A stretch of DNA of 64,000 nt. It comes from Hyphomicrobiales bacterium (GTDB lineage Bacteria > Pseudomonadota > Alphaproteobacteria > Rhizobiales > Rhizobiaceae). Below the pieces are notes generated by a model. That model saw nothing but the letters and a program-made list of their open reading frames with translations. It had not been told where the DNA came from and searched no databases. A program made the translations under genes and the position numbers. How positions within the stretch are numbered: position 1 is the first letter of the stretch; the number at the start of each line of letters is the position of its first letter. The stretch lies in NCBI GenBank assembly GCA_900471605.1, contig UCEY01000024.1:1-64000 (forward strand). Reading direction: 5' to 3'. Shown in pieces: positions 16,935 through 25,598 of the stretch.

Positions 16935-17327
16935 ATGGACGAGTATACTGACCTGGAAGCACTTTCTCATCGCGCCTTGTGCGACATGGCGCAGGTTCGC
17001 CCCGTGCTCGACAAGATCGCTGATAAATGGACGATCCTGATACTGACAGTGATCTGTCCCAAACCCTCGCGCTTCAACGAGATCAAGCGGCGTCTCGATG
17101 GGATCACGCACAAGGCTCTGGCTGACGCTTTGAAGAGGCTTGAGCGGAATGGCCTTGTGACGAGAACCGTACTCCCAACGCAGCCGATTGGTGTGGAATA
17201 TGCAATTACTCCACTAGGCCATTCATTGCGGGAGCCGTTTGAAGCCCTGTGTTTATGGGCAGCCGCCAATGGCGACAAGGTCAATGCGGCCACGCTGCAC
17301 TATGACAACACGGGAAATCGTCGCTGA
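16935..17327 (+). CDS. HxlR family transcriptional regulator
   Basis: A 130-residue winged-helix protein of the HxlR/MarR-like group. The core runs from VLDKIADKWTILILTVI (24-40) through FNEIKRRLDGITHKALADALKRLERNGLV to VEYAITPLGHSL. C16 in ALCDMAQ is near the position of the redox-sensing Cys of some HxlR proteins (QorR/YodB), so redox or electrophile sensing is possible but unproven. It is divergent from an SDR gene. Confidence 0.88.
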   Translation: MDEYTDLEALSHRALCDMAQVRPVLDKIADKWTILILTVICPKPSRFNEIKRRLDGITHKALADALKRLERNGLVTRTVLPTQPIGVEYAITPLGHSLREPFEALCLWAAANGDKVNAATLHYDNTGNRR

Positions 17328-17492
17328 CGATACCGCTTCCGGCGCAAAAGTCGCCGCGATCGCCCCTCAGCCGACGGGCATTTGCTGCCGAATGCCGGGA
17401 TAGGCCGCACCGTTTGCCGCCGTCTCAAGAGAGCGCCCCTCTCCGCCGGAACGGAGAGAGGATGGAAGCAGTGTCTCGATATGGAAATCGCC

Positions 17493-17660
17493 TCAGAACA
17501 CCGCCAGATATTTCAGCAGCGAAATGATGCCGATGATGATGATGATGATCTGCGCGATCTGCTTCGCGCGGCCGTCGATCGGCAGGCGGGCGACGAGATA
17601 GAGAACCAGGACGATCACCAGGAAGGTGATCAGGATGCTGATCAATGCGGAAGTAGCCAA
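17493..17660 (-). CDS. small Thivi_2564-type membrane protein
   Basis: A 55-residue protein read from a TTG at 17660, with AGGAGT seven bases upstream; the frame is short and lacks an ATG, so it is easily missed. The sequence is ATSALISILITFLVIVL, then a short polar loop (ARLPIDGRAKQIAQ), then a second hydrophobic run with six consecutive isoleucines (IIIIIIGIISLLKYL). The two-helix hairpin with the central PIDG...K matches the Thivi_2564 family of small inner-membrane proteins of unknown function. Confidence 0.7.
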   Translation of the reverse strand: MATSALISILITFLVIVLVLYLVARLPIDGRAKQIAQIIIIIIGIISLLKYLAVF

Positions 17661-17784
17661 GCCCCAAACTCCTTTTCATGACAATGCCGTGCGGCACCGG
17701 TGTGTAATTATGGTGCGCCCAGGGAAAGGAAAGGGCGCCGCGCGCGATTTTCCGTTTCTTGTCAGGGACTTCCGGGGAGAGCTC

Positions 17785-18120
17785 TCAGATCGCTTCGGCG
17801 CCGAGTTCGAAGGCCCAGTGCAGATGCCGGTCCTTCAGCGTCCGGTCGCGCAGGTAGCCGGTCAGTTCCTCGTCGATCTCCTCCAGCCGCTCGATGGCGA
17901 AATCCTCCGGCCGGTTGGCGTTCCAGGCCGCCTGCAGCGTCTTGCTCCGATGGCTGCCGTGCTGCAGCGTGAACCATACCCGGTTCTGGATCTTGTCGAG
18001 GTCGCCGGCGCGGCCGACCCACCGCTGCCCCATGGGCGCGAAACGGATGGCATAGATGCCGGCCGGAGCCTTGCGTTCCTTATAGGCGGAGATCGCCGCC
18101 TTCCTGTCGATGATGTTCAT
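17785..18120 (-). CDS. GIY-YIG nuclease family protein
   Basis: A 111-residue single-domain protein. GIYAIRFAPMGQRWVGRAGDL (about 22-42) corresponds to the GIY...YIG core, here with WVG replacing YIG. It is followed by NRVWFTLQHGSHRSKTLQAAW, with the conserved Arg/His region and an E in the AIERLEEID helix. The active-site set looks divergent, so nuclease activity is uncertain. The start is ATG 18120; upstream in-frame sequence lies in the A/T-rich promoter. Confidence 0.78.
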   Translation of the reverse strand: MNIIDRKAAISAYKERKAPAGIYAIRFAPMGQRWVGRAGDLDKIQNRVWFTLQHGSHRSKTLQAAWNANRPEDFAIERLEEIDEELTGYLRDRTLKDRHLHWAFELGAEAI

Positions 18121-18246
18121 GTCGGTGCCTTCCTTGATGGAGGTCCGGCTAATATCATCCGGGTAATATTCTGGCAATAGTTATATCCGGGTAAAATTGA
18201 CGGAAACCGGATTTGCGCTTCGCCGGGAAGCGCCGTAAGACGGGGC

Positions 18247-18588
18247 ATGCGCCTGAAATCCGATATCGTCATTGCCGCCATGATCCGCCGCGTCTTCGGG
18301 CTCGGCGGTTTCGCCGCCGTCGAAAAGAAGGGTGCGGAGGAGGCGGGCGCGATCTTCATCCGCCAGCGTTTTCGCGATGGGCTGGAAACGCTCTACGCCC
18401 CGGCGCCGCAGAACTTCTTCGGCGAGGACGATGGCGGACGCAAATTCGAGGTGAGGGCGGAAAAGGCCGAGCCGGAGGCGATCCGCGAGATCCTGGCGCG
18501 CGAATTGCGCTTCGATCCGGATCTCTGGCTGCTGGAACTGGAGATCGACGACGTCGCCGACCTTTTCGAGGTGGTCAAGCCCGCCTGA
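18247..18588 (+). CDS. DUF1491 family protein
   Basis: A 113-residue small soluble protein. The N-terminal MRLKSDIVIAAMIRRVFG, the central GAIFIRQRFRDGLETLYAPAPQ and the C-terminal RELRFDPDLWLLELE(I)D are the conserved blocks of DUF1491, widespread in alphaproteobacteria with no known function. It is often found next to DUF2336 and peptidoglycan-binding genes. Here it is convergent with a DUF2336 gene 20 bases away. Confidence 0.86.
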   Translation: MRLKSDIVIAAMIRRVFGLGGFAAVEKKGAEEAGAIFIRQRFRDGLETLYAPAPQNFFGEDDGGRKFEVRAEKAEPEAIREILARELRFDPDLWLLELEIDDVADLFEVVKPA

Positions 18589-18607
18589 CCGGCCGCGCTA
18601 TGACGGG

Positions 18608-19585
18608 TCAACGCACCCGGTAGAGGCCGTTGAGCGGCTTGCGGGCGCTGGCGGTGGTGCGGATCACCCGCGGCAGGCGGTTGTCCGGGGCGCGGCTTTC
18701 GGCAAACGTCGGCGCGTGCTGCGGTTCGGCATAGGTATAGCTGTCGGCGCGGCGCCAGGCTTCGACCCGGCTGCCGCATTCGTCGCCGCCGAGCGCCTCC
18801 CAGAGTACGGCGGCGCGCGTCACGCCGTCCTGCTCGAAGCCCAGATGGTCGTAGAGCCGCTGCAGGATGAACAGCGCATCCTGCGTCTCCATCGCCAGGC
18901 CCTTCAGCGTCGTGGCGAGCTGCTGGCCGGAAATGTCGAGCATGATCCGCTCCGCAAGCCAGTGGCTGGCCGACAGCGTATCGGCGAGCACGGTCGCAAA
19001 CAGCCCCGTCTCGCGGTTGCGGGCGAAACGCACCAGCAGCGCTTCCTGGATCGGGGAGAGGTTGCGCAGGCCCAGCCGGTCGTCTTCCGGCCGGTCGATA
19101 TGGCCGGCGAGCGCCTTGATGCGGTTGCGCAGCAGTTCCTCGCGCGCCTTGCGCTCGGCCTCGTCGACCATTTCGGGCGTCGGCCTGCGCGGCACCAGCG
19201 CGTCGAGGTTCTCGGGCGCGTCGCGGCGGCTGTTGCGGTCGTGGCGCAGGCCGACCAGCGCGTCGATCACCATCGGCGACAGCGCCTCGCGGCGCACGAT
19301 GGCGCGGGCATGCGCTTCCCCTTGCGTGCGGGCGATGGCGATCAGCGCATCGTCGGAAAGGCAGGTCGAGGCGGTGAGGAAAGGGGCGGCGACGGCGATC
19401 GGCTGGCTGGCGATGAAAAAGGCGACAGCCGGCGGGATGTTCTTGCATTGCGAGAGGGCGGCCACCGCATCGCGGCGGGCTTCTTCCGAGGATGCGGAAA
19501 ACAACGGGGCGAAGAGCTCGGCGAACTGTCGAAGCTCCGACCGCGACGGGTACGGAAGACTTTCGAAGCTCGTCACGGTGGCCAT
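18608..19585 (-). CDS. DUF2336 domain-containing protein
   Basis: A 325-residue, mostly alpha-helical protein of the DUF2336 family of alphaproteobacteria. The N-terminal half has HEAT-like helical repeats (SEEARRDAVAALSQCKNIPPAVAFFIASQPIAVAAPFL). The second half contains EALLVRFARNRETGLFATVLADTLSASHWLAERIM. There is no catalytic motif, signal peptide or membrane segment. I used ATG 19585 (MATVTSFESL), with AAGGA upstream; starts at 19609 or 19654 would add charged residues. Confidence 0.82.
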   Translation of the reverse strand: MATVTSFESLPYPSRSELRQFAELFAPLFSASSEEARRDAVAALSQCKNIPPAVAFFIASQPIAVAAPFLTASTCLSDDALIAIARTQGEAHARAIVRREALSPMVIDALVGLRHDRNSRRDAPENLDALVPRRPTPEMVDEAERKAREELLRNRIKALAGHIDRPEDDRLGLRNLSPIQEALLVRFARNRETGLFATVLADTLSASHWLAERIMLDISGQQLATTLKGLAMETQDALFILQRLYDHLGFEQDGVTRAAVLWEALGGDECGSRVEAWRRADSYTYAEPQHAPTFAESRAPDNRLPRVIRTTASARKPLNGLYRVR

Positions 19586-20310
19586 CAGCACCACATCCTT
19601 CTTACGCATGGCCTGGGGCCTTTCAAGCTCTCGAAACTCATTCGTCACTGGCAAACTCGCAATCTACGCAAAACAAATCCGGAGTGCCGAACGCCGATCA
19701 GGTGTGCCGGAAAAGCTCGCCTGGCGCTCTCATCGTACCTTGCCTGGGAAACTCCCGGTGGCGCGCCGTCCGCTCACGCAGCTGTGAGAACACCTGCAGA
19801 TCGAGGTCGCCTTGGTTTAACCGGATGCTAACTCTTGGAGGGTTAACGGTCTGTGAAAATGGGTCGTTTTGATACGTCTGTGATTTCTTGCAGTTTCGTT
19901 TTCGCGACGGGAAATCGCGGCTTTGTCCGGTGCCGGCAAAGGCGGTGAACCAAATGGACGCTTCTGCGTTTTGGCTGCGGACGACAGACATGCACCGATG
20001 CCAAGTGGTATATTAGCAGTAAGACATTGTTAACGGTCGTCTGGCTGAATTCAGGCTGTAACCGGCGTGTGTTTTTGCCGGGTTTTCAAGTACCGGTTGG
20101 CCGTTGCGTTCCTGCGGCCATCCCGATAACGGCCGGTTCAGGCGGAACCGGCCGTTCATGCGGAAATGTCGTTGCGCCTTCGAAAAAGGCGCACAGACGA
20201 GAAAGGCGCGGATGCCCGGATTTGCTTCGGGAAGCGTCAGGCCCCTTCAAGAGGCCAGGGTGAGATCGATCCGTCTTCATCCGTCTCGAATTCCTTAAAC
20301 GGAGGCGAGC
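19586..20310. other. gene-free stretch with a strong hairpin
   Basis: About 720 bases with no convincing coding sequence except a possible 5' extension of the DUF2336 gene. It contains a perfect 12-bp inverted repeat at 20128-20156, described separately, and two TTAAC-type motifs at about 19818 and 19850. The stretch could hold the promoter of the small gene at 20311 and possibly an unrecognised RNA. Confidence 0.4.
20128..20156. repeat. perfect 12-bp inverted repeat hairpin
   Basis: AACGGCCGGTTC / GAACCGGCCGTT with a five-base loop. No T-run follows on either strand, so a standard terminator is unlikely. It lies 155 bases upstream of a small gene and could be a leader-RNA structure or a REP-like element. 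Confidence 0.6.
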
Positions 20311-20487
20311 ATGGCAGAGATCGTAGTTCTGAACAGATGGCGCAGCGAGAACGCGCGCCGGCCGCAGATCAGGATCGGCGAAAGCGAAGCCGCCGGTCAG
20401 CTGCTGCTGTTCACCGGCGTGCGATACGAACGTTTCGAGGACTTTGGCGACCGCAAGGCCGAAAACCACGCGGTGCGCGCCGAATAG
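20311..20487 (+). CDS. small hypothetical protein (58 aa)
   Basis: A 58-residue reading frame with an excellent GGAGG nine bases before the ATG. It begins MAEIVVLNRWRSENARRPQ. The remainder is hydrophilic, with a central LLLFTGVRYERFED and no membrane segment. The composition and codon use resemble neighbouring genes. The RBS, rather than any family match, is the main support. It is convergent with the DUF1254 gene (10 bases apart). Confidence 0.6.
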   Translation: MAEIVVLNRWRSENARRPQIRIGESEAAGQLLLFTGVRYERFEDFGDRKAENHAVRAE

Positions 20488-20497
20488 CCGGAATTGA

Positions 20498-21151
20498 TCA
20501 GAACCGGCTGCGGGAGCGCCATTCGAACGGCGCACAGGTGGCCTGGTTCAGGAATTGCGACACGATCCCCGCGAAACTCGGTTGCGGGACGAGACTTCTC
20601 AGGACCACATATCCCTCCGCCTGCCGGGCTTCCACCAGGATGGACTGCGAGACCGCCTGCGGCAGCGCCTTGCGCAATGCCGTCAGCTGCATCGGCGAGG
20701 CGATCACCACATCCAGCACGCCACCGGCCGATGTCCTGTCATTGATGCTGAACACCTCGTTGGACGACTGGTCGTAGACGCCGAGCGACCAGAACGGTAC
20801 GCCGCCATTGGCGGCCGTCAGCCTCACGGGGCCGTCCGAGACGTCGAAGGCGCAGACAGCCGCCTCGACGAACGGGTCGTCCTTGGCAAGCCCGGTATCG
20901 TCCGGCTTTTCCGCCAGCCGGTAGAAACGGAAGATCTCGCCCTCCGCCAGCACCCGCGTATAGGCGTCGCGCTCGCTGAAACTCGGCAGCGCCAGCACGA
21001 TGATCAGGTGCAGAAGCGCTGCGCCGATAAGCCCGGTGACCGCCGCCAGCAGAAGCTTCAGCGCCAGACCACCGGCTCCCACTTTCTCGGACCGCCAGCC
21101 CTTCGATCCCAAACCGAGGCCCCTCGACCCCAAACCCAGCCCTCTAGCCAT
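20498..21151 (-). CDS. DUF1254 domain-containing membrane-anchored protein
   Basis: A 217-residue protein with a glycine-rich N-terminus, one membrane segment (LALKLLLAAVTGLIGAALLHLIIVLALP) and a periplasmic DUF1254-type region (PFVEAAVCAFDVSDGPVRL ... GVYDQSSNEVFSINDRTS). It is clearly paired with the preceding DUF1214 gene, whose stop overlaps this start. Together they resemble one DUF1254-DUF1214 polypeptide split in two, as is common in rhizobia. The function is unknown. Confidence 0.8.
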   Translation of the reverse strand: MARGLGLGSRGLGLGSKGWRSEKVGAGGLALKLLLAAVTGLIGAALLHLIIVLALPSFSERDAYTRVLAEGEIFRFYRLAEKPDDTGLAKDDPFVEAAVCAFDVSDGPVRLTAANGGVPFWSLGVYDQSSNEVFSINDRTSAGGVLDVVIASPMQLTALRKALPQAVSQSILVEARQAEGYVVLRSLVPQPSFAGIVSQFLNQATCAPFEWRSRSRF

Positions 21152-21737
21152 TGCCGCACCCGATCTTCTGGATGCGTGGCATGGTGAGGTCGATCAGGCC
21201 GGAACTGCCGGCCGTCGGCGTGTCGAACAGCGTCAGCGTCAGCCGGAACGCGCCAGGCGTCGAAACGGCAAGCCAGTTGCCGGGCCTCGGCGTCGCCGAG
21301 ATCGCGATGTCGAAGCCGCCGTCGTCATCGCCCTTGCGCAGCACGATGCGGGAATTGAGCGCGGTCGGCAGGTCGGATTGCGCCAGCGGCGGCGGCGCGC
21401 CGGGGGCCGCGGCAAACAGCGTCCAGAAACGCGCCGGCGGCGTGTGGCCGGTGAGGCGGTAGGAGCAGTTTCCGGTCAGCCGGTCGCCGGCCTCGTCGAT
21501 CGCGGCAAGGAAGGTGAGGCCCTCGGCGCTCGCATAGAGGAGCTTGCCGGCATTGGCCCGGTGCGATTTCGCGTAAGGGTCGGCCTGCGCCGTCTGTGCC
21601 TGTGGAAAGGCTTCCCACGAGCCGAGCTTGATCGCACCGAAACCGATCGTGGCATCGAGCGCAACGAGGGTGGACCATATCCCGCCGCCGAAGGCGATGG
21701 TGAGCGCGATCGCGATGAGGAAGGGAACACGGAACAC
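21144..21737 (-). CDS. DUF1214 domain-containing protein
   Basis: A 197-residue protein. After a membrane segment (FRVPFLIAIALTIAFGGGIWST) it carries the DUF1214 domain: ANAGKLLYASAEGLTFLAAID, YRLTGHTPPARFWTLF, then GNWLAVSTPGAFRLTLTLFDTP. The GTG at 21737 is the most likely start because it opens the membrane segment; upstream in-frame sequence is not hydrophobic. It forms a two-gene operon with the DUF1254 gene (eight-base overlap). Confidence 0.8.
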   Translation of the reverse strand: MFRVPFLIAIALTIAFGGGIWSTLVALDATIGFGAIKLGSWEAFPQAQTAQADPYAKSHRANAGKLLYASAEGLTFLAAIDEAGDRLTGNCSYRLTGHTPPARFWTLFAAAPGAPPPLAQSDLPTALNSRIVLRKGDDDGGFDIAISATPRPGNWLAVSTPGAFRLTLTLFDTPTAGSSGLIDLTMPRIQKIGCGNG

Positions 21738-22105
21738 GGGTTTGCTTTGGCCCTCGGACAGCAATGCCAGAGGGTTAGCATTGATTCCCGTGCGAAGGAA
21801 AGGGCGGGCTTGTGTCTTTCCGGCACAGACGCATGCCTTGCCCGAATCGCTCGGCAGCAAAGCGTCGGTTCGCGGGGCGGACGGCCGTCTGATCTCCGTG
21901 TCGGGACCGGAAGGGAAAGCCGACACCTGTGCCGGAATCATCCATTCCCGCCCGATATGTGCCGCTCCCGCACAGGACGCGCCAGACGGCTAATTATTTG
22001 ATAACGTTATTTGGAAGGGTTTCTGTGACTATAATTTGCGCCTGCTACGAGTGGCCCGTTCCTTGACTACCGTCACCTCCGCGACAACGTTTCGGAGCGG
22101 AGACG
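21738..22105. promoter_or_regulatory. divergent promoter region with ATAACGTTAT palindrome
   Basis: This 368-base region has no supported gene. A perfect 10-bp palindrome ATAACGTTAT at 22001-22010 lies in an A/T-rich patch (TAATTATTTG before, TTGGAAGG after), roughly 100 bases before the next gene, and is a candidate operator or promoter element. Confidence 0.35.
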
Positions 22106-22585
22106 ATGAGAGTATGGATGATCGCCACCGGCGCATTGGTGGCATTGGCGGCCGGGTTTTCCGGCGCCTGGTACCACCTGAAACCGGAGGAGGGGCCTTC
22201 CACCCCGAAGGACATTTCCCTCGACTTCATGACGCTGACCGAAAGCCAGCCGACCGAAGCGCGCCGCGCCATCGTCGAGGCCATCGACACCTGCCTGCCG
22301 CAGGCAGCCCGCCAGGGCTGGACGAGCCCGCCCGTCAAGAACCTTGCGGTCGATACCTATGTGCGCTTCTTCGATCTGATGGGCCAGGATATCGACCAGG
22401 GAGAACGTACGACGCAGTTCCGCGGCTGGATGGCGCACGCGGATGACGGGTTGTCGGAGAGGGACAGGGCAGCCTTCGAAAAGCTGCTGCAGGGAGGTCT
22501 GCACCAGGGCGTGACGGCGCTCTGCGTCGCCGCGACCGTGCGCGGCAGGCTCGGAACCCAGGGCTTCAGGGGTTTTTGGAACTGA
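22106..22585 (+). CDS. hypothetical membrane-anchored protein
   Basis: A 159-residue protein with one N-terminal membrane segment (MIATGALVALAAGFSGAWY) and a soluble helical part containing two widely spaced cysteines (DTCLPQAARQG, TALCVAATVRG). I do not recognise the family. The final 20 bases overlap the convergent penicillin-binding protein gene. GGAG precedes the ATG at 22106. Confidence 0.7.
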   Translation: MRVWMIATGALVALAAGFSGAWYHLKPEEGPSTPKDISLDFMTLTESQPTEARRAIVEAIDTCLPQAARQGWTSPPVKNLAVDTYVRFFDLMGQDIDQGERTTQFRGWMAHADDGLSERDRAAFEKLLQGGLHQGVTALCVAATVRGRLGTQGFRGFWN

Positions 22586-24776
22586 CCGGGGTGACCTCGG
22601 CGACCGATCCCGTTGTCGTCTTGTCGGCGACCTTGGCGGTCGCAGGCCCGAGCCGGCCGGCTTCCTTCAGCTTTCCGGCGATCTGCCGCAGCAGCCGGGT
22701 GGATTCGGCCGACAGCGAACGCGGCCGGATCAGCGCCTGCAATCCGGTCTCGGGGCCTTCGTTCTTCTTGGCGACCGCGTTGCCTTTGTGGTTGCCGGTC
22801 GGCAGCGGATTGTCGATGCCGGGAATGGCGCGCAACTCGATGCCCTGATGGGCATAGTCCATCACGGTCTTGAAGGTGGCGGCCGGCAGCGAGCCGCCGG
22901 TCATGTTGTTCATCGAGGTGAAGTCGTCGTTGCCGAACCAGACGGCGGTCGTGTAATTGCCGGTAAATCCGATGAACCAGGCGTCGCGATAGCTCTGCGA
23001 GGTGCCGGTCTTGCCGCCGGTGACGATGCCGCCGTCGAGTGCCGCCTTGCGGGCCGTGCCGATCACCGGGATCTGCGTCAGGATGCGGTTCATCGACGAT
23101 GTCGCCTGTTCGGAGAGCACGCGCTTGGCCGGCGGTTCGTCGCGGTTGAAATCGTAGAGCACGTCGCCGCCGTAGCCGAGAACCTGTTCGATGCCGTGGC
23201 GGCGCGACTGCATGCCGCCGGCCGGCATCACCGCATAACCGGTCGCCTGGTCGAGCACGGTCACTTCCGACGTGCCGAGCGGAATGGTCTTGTCCTTGCG
23301 CAGCGGCGTTTCGATGCCGAAGGCCTTGGCGGTGTTCACGATCACGTCGGTGCCGAGATATTCCTTCGCCAGCCGGACCGGCACGGTATTCAGCGACTGC
23401 GCCATGGCCGACAGCAGCGTCACCTTGCCCTTGTAGGAGCGGCCGTAATTCTGCGGCGACCAGCCGTTCCAGGTGATCGGCGCGTCCGAGATCGTCGATT
23501 CCGGCTTGAAGCCGTTCTCCATCGCCGCCGAATAGGTATAGAGCTTGAAGGACGAACCCGGCTGGCGCAGCGCCTTGGCGGCGCGGTTGAACTGGCTTTC
23601 GCCGTAGTCGCGGCCGCCGACCATGGCACGTACCGCCCCGCCGTTCTCGATCATCACGAGCGCGCCCTGCTTCACCTTGAAGCTGTCGCCATATTCGCGA
23701 AGGCTCGATTCCATCGCCGATTCCGCAGCCTGCTGCAGGCCCGTGTCGACCGTCGTGCGGACCACGACCGAATGTTCGTGGAACTTGCCGGCCTGTGCCA
23801 GCCGCTGCACTTCGTCGAAGGCCCAGTCGAGGAAGTAGTCGGGTGCCTTGGCGTCGGCGCGGTCGACGACGGTCGCCGGGTTGCGGCGGGCGGCGATCAC
23901 CTGGCCCTCGGTCATCAGCCCGCTCTGCACGAGGTTGGAAAGCACCTCGTTGGCGCGGGCGCGGGCGGCCGGAAGGTTGACATGCGGCGCATATTTGGCC
24001 GGGGCCTTGAACAGGCCGGCGAGCATGGCGCTCTCGGCGAGGTTCACCTCGGTGATGTTCTTGCCGAAATAGAACTGTGCCGCAGCCGCCGCCCCGAACG
24101 TGCCGCCGCCCATATAGGCGCGGTCGAGATAGAGCGACAGGATCTCCTTCTTGGAGAGGTTGGCTTCCAGCCACAGGGACAGGAAGGCTTCCTTGATCTT
24201 GCGCTCGATCGACCGCTCGTTGGTGAGGAACAGGTTCTTCGCGAGCTGCTGCGTCAACGTCGAGCCGCCCTGCACGACGCCGCCTGCCTTGGCGTTTTCG
24301 CTCATGGCGCGGGCAAGGCCGAAGAAGTCGATGCCGAAATGGTCGAAGAAGCGGCGGTCCTCGGTCGCCAGCACCGCCTTGATCAGGTGGTCCGGCAGCT
24401 CGTCGATCGGCACCGAATCCTCATGGATGATGCCGCGATGACCGATGACGCTGCCGTAGCGGTCGAGGAAGGTGACGGCGAAATCGCCGCGGTTTCGCCA
24501 GTCCTCGTGGGTTTCCTCGAAAGCCGGCTGGGCGAGCGCCAGCAGCAGCACGAAACCGGCCGTGCCCAACGTCATCGCCTCGCCGGCAAGCTCGAAGCCG
24601 ATGCGCTTCCAGCCGCGAACCCGGAAGCGGCGGAAGAAGATGGTGATCTCCTCCCAGATCTCGCCAAGCCGGAAACCGAGATTCCAGACGGTGGAATCGA
24701 TCCACGAATCGATGCGCAGCAGCAGGTGGCGCTTGTTGCGCGGCCGGTCGTCGGATGACTTTGGCTCGTCCTGCAC
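22566..24776 (-). CDS. class A penicillin-binding protein (PBP1A family)
   Basis: A 736-residue bifunctional peptidoglycan synthase of the inner membrane. A cytoplasmic N-terminus of about 70 residues precedes a membrane segment (LGTAGFVLLLALAQPAF). The GT51 transglycosylase domain follows, with catalytic E139 in VLATEDRRFF and GGSTLTQQLAKNLF. The transpeptidase domain has SxxK at 408-411 (PGSSFKLYTY) and KTGTSQSYRDAWFIGF later. The C-terminal about 90 residues are a Lys/Ala-rich tail. The start is GTG 24776 (VQDEPKSSDD); an in-frame TTG at 24827 is the alternative. A long open frame on the opposite strand is a codon-usage shadow. Confidence 0.92.
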   Translation of the reverse strand: MQDEPKSSDDRPRNKRHLLLRIDSWIDSTVWNLGFRLGEIWEEITIFFRRFRVRGWKRIGFELAGEAMTLGTAGFVLLLALAQPAFEETHEDWRNRGDFAVTFLDRYGSVIGHRGIIHEDSVPIDELPDHLIKAVLATEDRRFFDHFGIDFFGLARAMSENAKAGGVVQGGSTLTQQLAKNLFLTNERSIERKIKEAFLSLWLEANLSKKEILSLYLDRAYMGGGTFGAAAAAQFYFGKNITEVNLAESAMLAGLFKAPAKYAPHVNLPAARARANEVLSNLVQSGLMTEGQVIAARRNPATVVDRADAKAPDYFLDWAFDEVQRLAQAGKFHEHSVVVRTTVDTGLQQAAESAMESSLREYGDSFKVKQGALVMIENGGAVRAMVGGRDYGESQFNRAAKALRQPGSSFKLYTYSAAMENGFKPESTISDAPITWNGWSPQNYGRSYKGKVTLLSAMAQSLNTVPVRLAKEYLGTDVIVNTAKAFGIETPLRKDKTIPLGTSEVTVLDQATGYAVMPAGGMQSRRHGIEQVLGYGGDVLYDFNRDEPPAKRVLSEQATSSMNRILTQIPVIGTARKAALDGGIVTGGKTGTSQSYRDAWFIGFTGNYTTAVWFGNDDFTSMNNMTGGSLPAATFKTVMDYAHQGIELRAIPGIDNPLPTGNHKGNAVAKKNEGPETGLQALIRPRSLSAESTRLLRQIAGKLKEAGRLGPATAKVADKTTTGSVAEVTPVSSKNP

Positions 24777-24961
24777 CTTGGAATTCCCCGCCCTTTCGAT
24801 GAGATATGCTTGACGCGGTCCCTTCAAGGGATCAAGAGCTCTAGCCTCTCACCGTTAATCAGCTTTAGCTGACAAATGGTTGATGCGCGATATCAAAATC
24901 GCAACAGGTAAAATGCAGATATCGGGATTGGTTCCGCTCTGCCGCAAATGTGATATCCACG

Positions 24962-25423
24962 ATGACCGACGAACCTTTCTGGAAGACCAAGCGGCTCGAC
25001 CAGCTGAACCAAAACGAATGGGAAAGCCTCTGCGACGGCTGCGGGCTCTGTTGTCTCAACAAGCTCGAGGACTGGGATTCGGGAGACGTCGTCTTCACCT
25101 CCGTCGCCTGCCGGCTGCTCGATGGGACAAGCTGTCGCTGCAAGGATTACGACAACCGCCAGGCGACGGTGCCGGACTGCATCCAGCTCACCCCCGAGAC
25201 CGTCAACGAAATCTCCTGGCTGCCGCCGACCTGCGGCTATCGCCTGATCCGCGACGGCGAAGACCTCTACTGGTGGCATCCGCTGGTGTCGGGCGATCCC
25301 GAAACCGTGCACCAGGCTGGCATCTCCGCCCGCGGCCGCACGGTCAGCGAGAACGACGTCGATGTCGAGGATTTCGAGGACTATGTGGTCGACTGGCCGC
25401 TGACGGTGGGCGAGGAACGTTAG
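24962..25423 (+). CDS. YcgN/UPF0260 family cysteine-cluster protein
   Basis: A 153-residue soluble protein with the YkgJ/YcgN-type cysteine cluster, CDGCGLCC at 24-31, plus C50, C58, C60 and C73, probably binding a metal or Fe-S centre. The N-terminal [21 protein letters not shown] and later CIQLTPETV(N)[13 protein letters not shown] are standard for UPF0260. The start is ATG 24962; a GTG four codons upstream is possible. The function is unknown. The gene is divergent from the PBP gene. Confidence 0.9.
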   Translation: MTDEPFWKTKRLDQLNQNEWESLCDGCGLCCLNKLEDWDSGDVVFTSVACRLLDGTSCRCKDYDNRQATVPDCIQLTPETVNEISWLPPTCGYRLIRDGEDLYWWHPLVSGDPETVHQAGISARGRTVSENDVDVEDFEDYVVDWPLTVGEER

Positions 25424-25598
25424 CTCCCGGCGCGAGGATCCGGCGCGAAGTCCTTCCGAACACATGTTTATTATTTGCCAATGTTATAAGTTACGGCAAT
25501 CTGTTTTAAGGTGTTCTGCCAGTTGTCCCGCCGGGCAGACGCACTAAGATTACCGTAGTAGTCAAGATTCATTTCGAATTCATTCCGATGGCATCCCG

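Noticed and set aside
19817..19855. TTAACC-N-CTAAC and GTTAAC motifs resembling CtrA boxes
   Set aside because: The spacing fits only with a mismatch in the second half, and such A/T words occur elsewhere in the window; insufficient to call a site without a matrix scan.
22788..24758. Long open frame antisense to the penicillin-binding protein gene
   Set aside because: Same codon-bias artefact; no domain, no RBS, and the PBP has transglycosylase and transpeptidase motifs.
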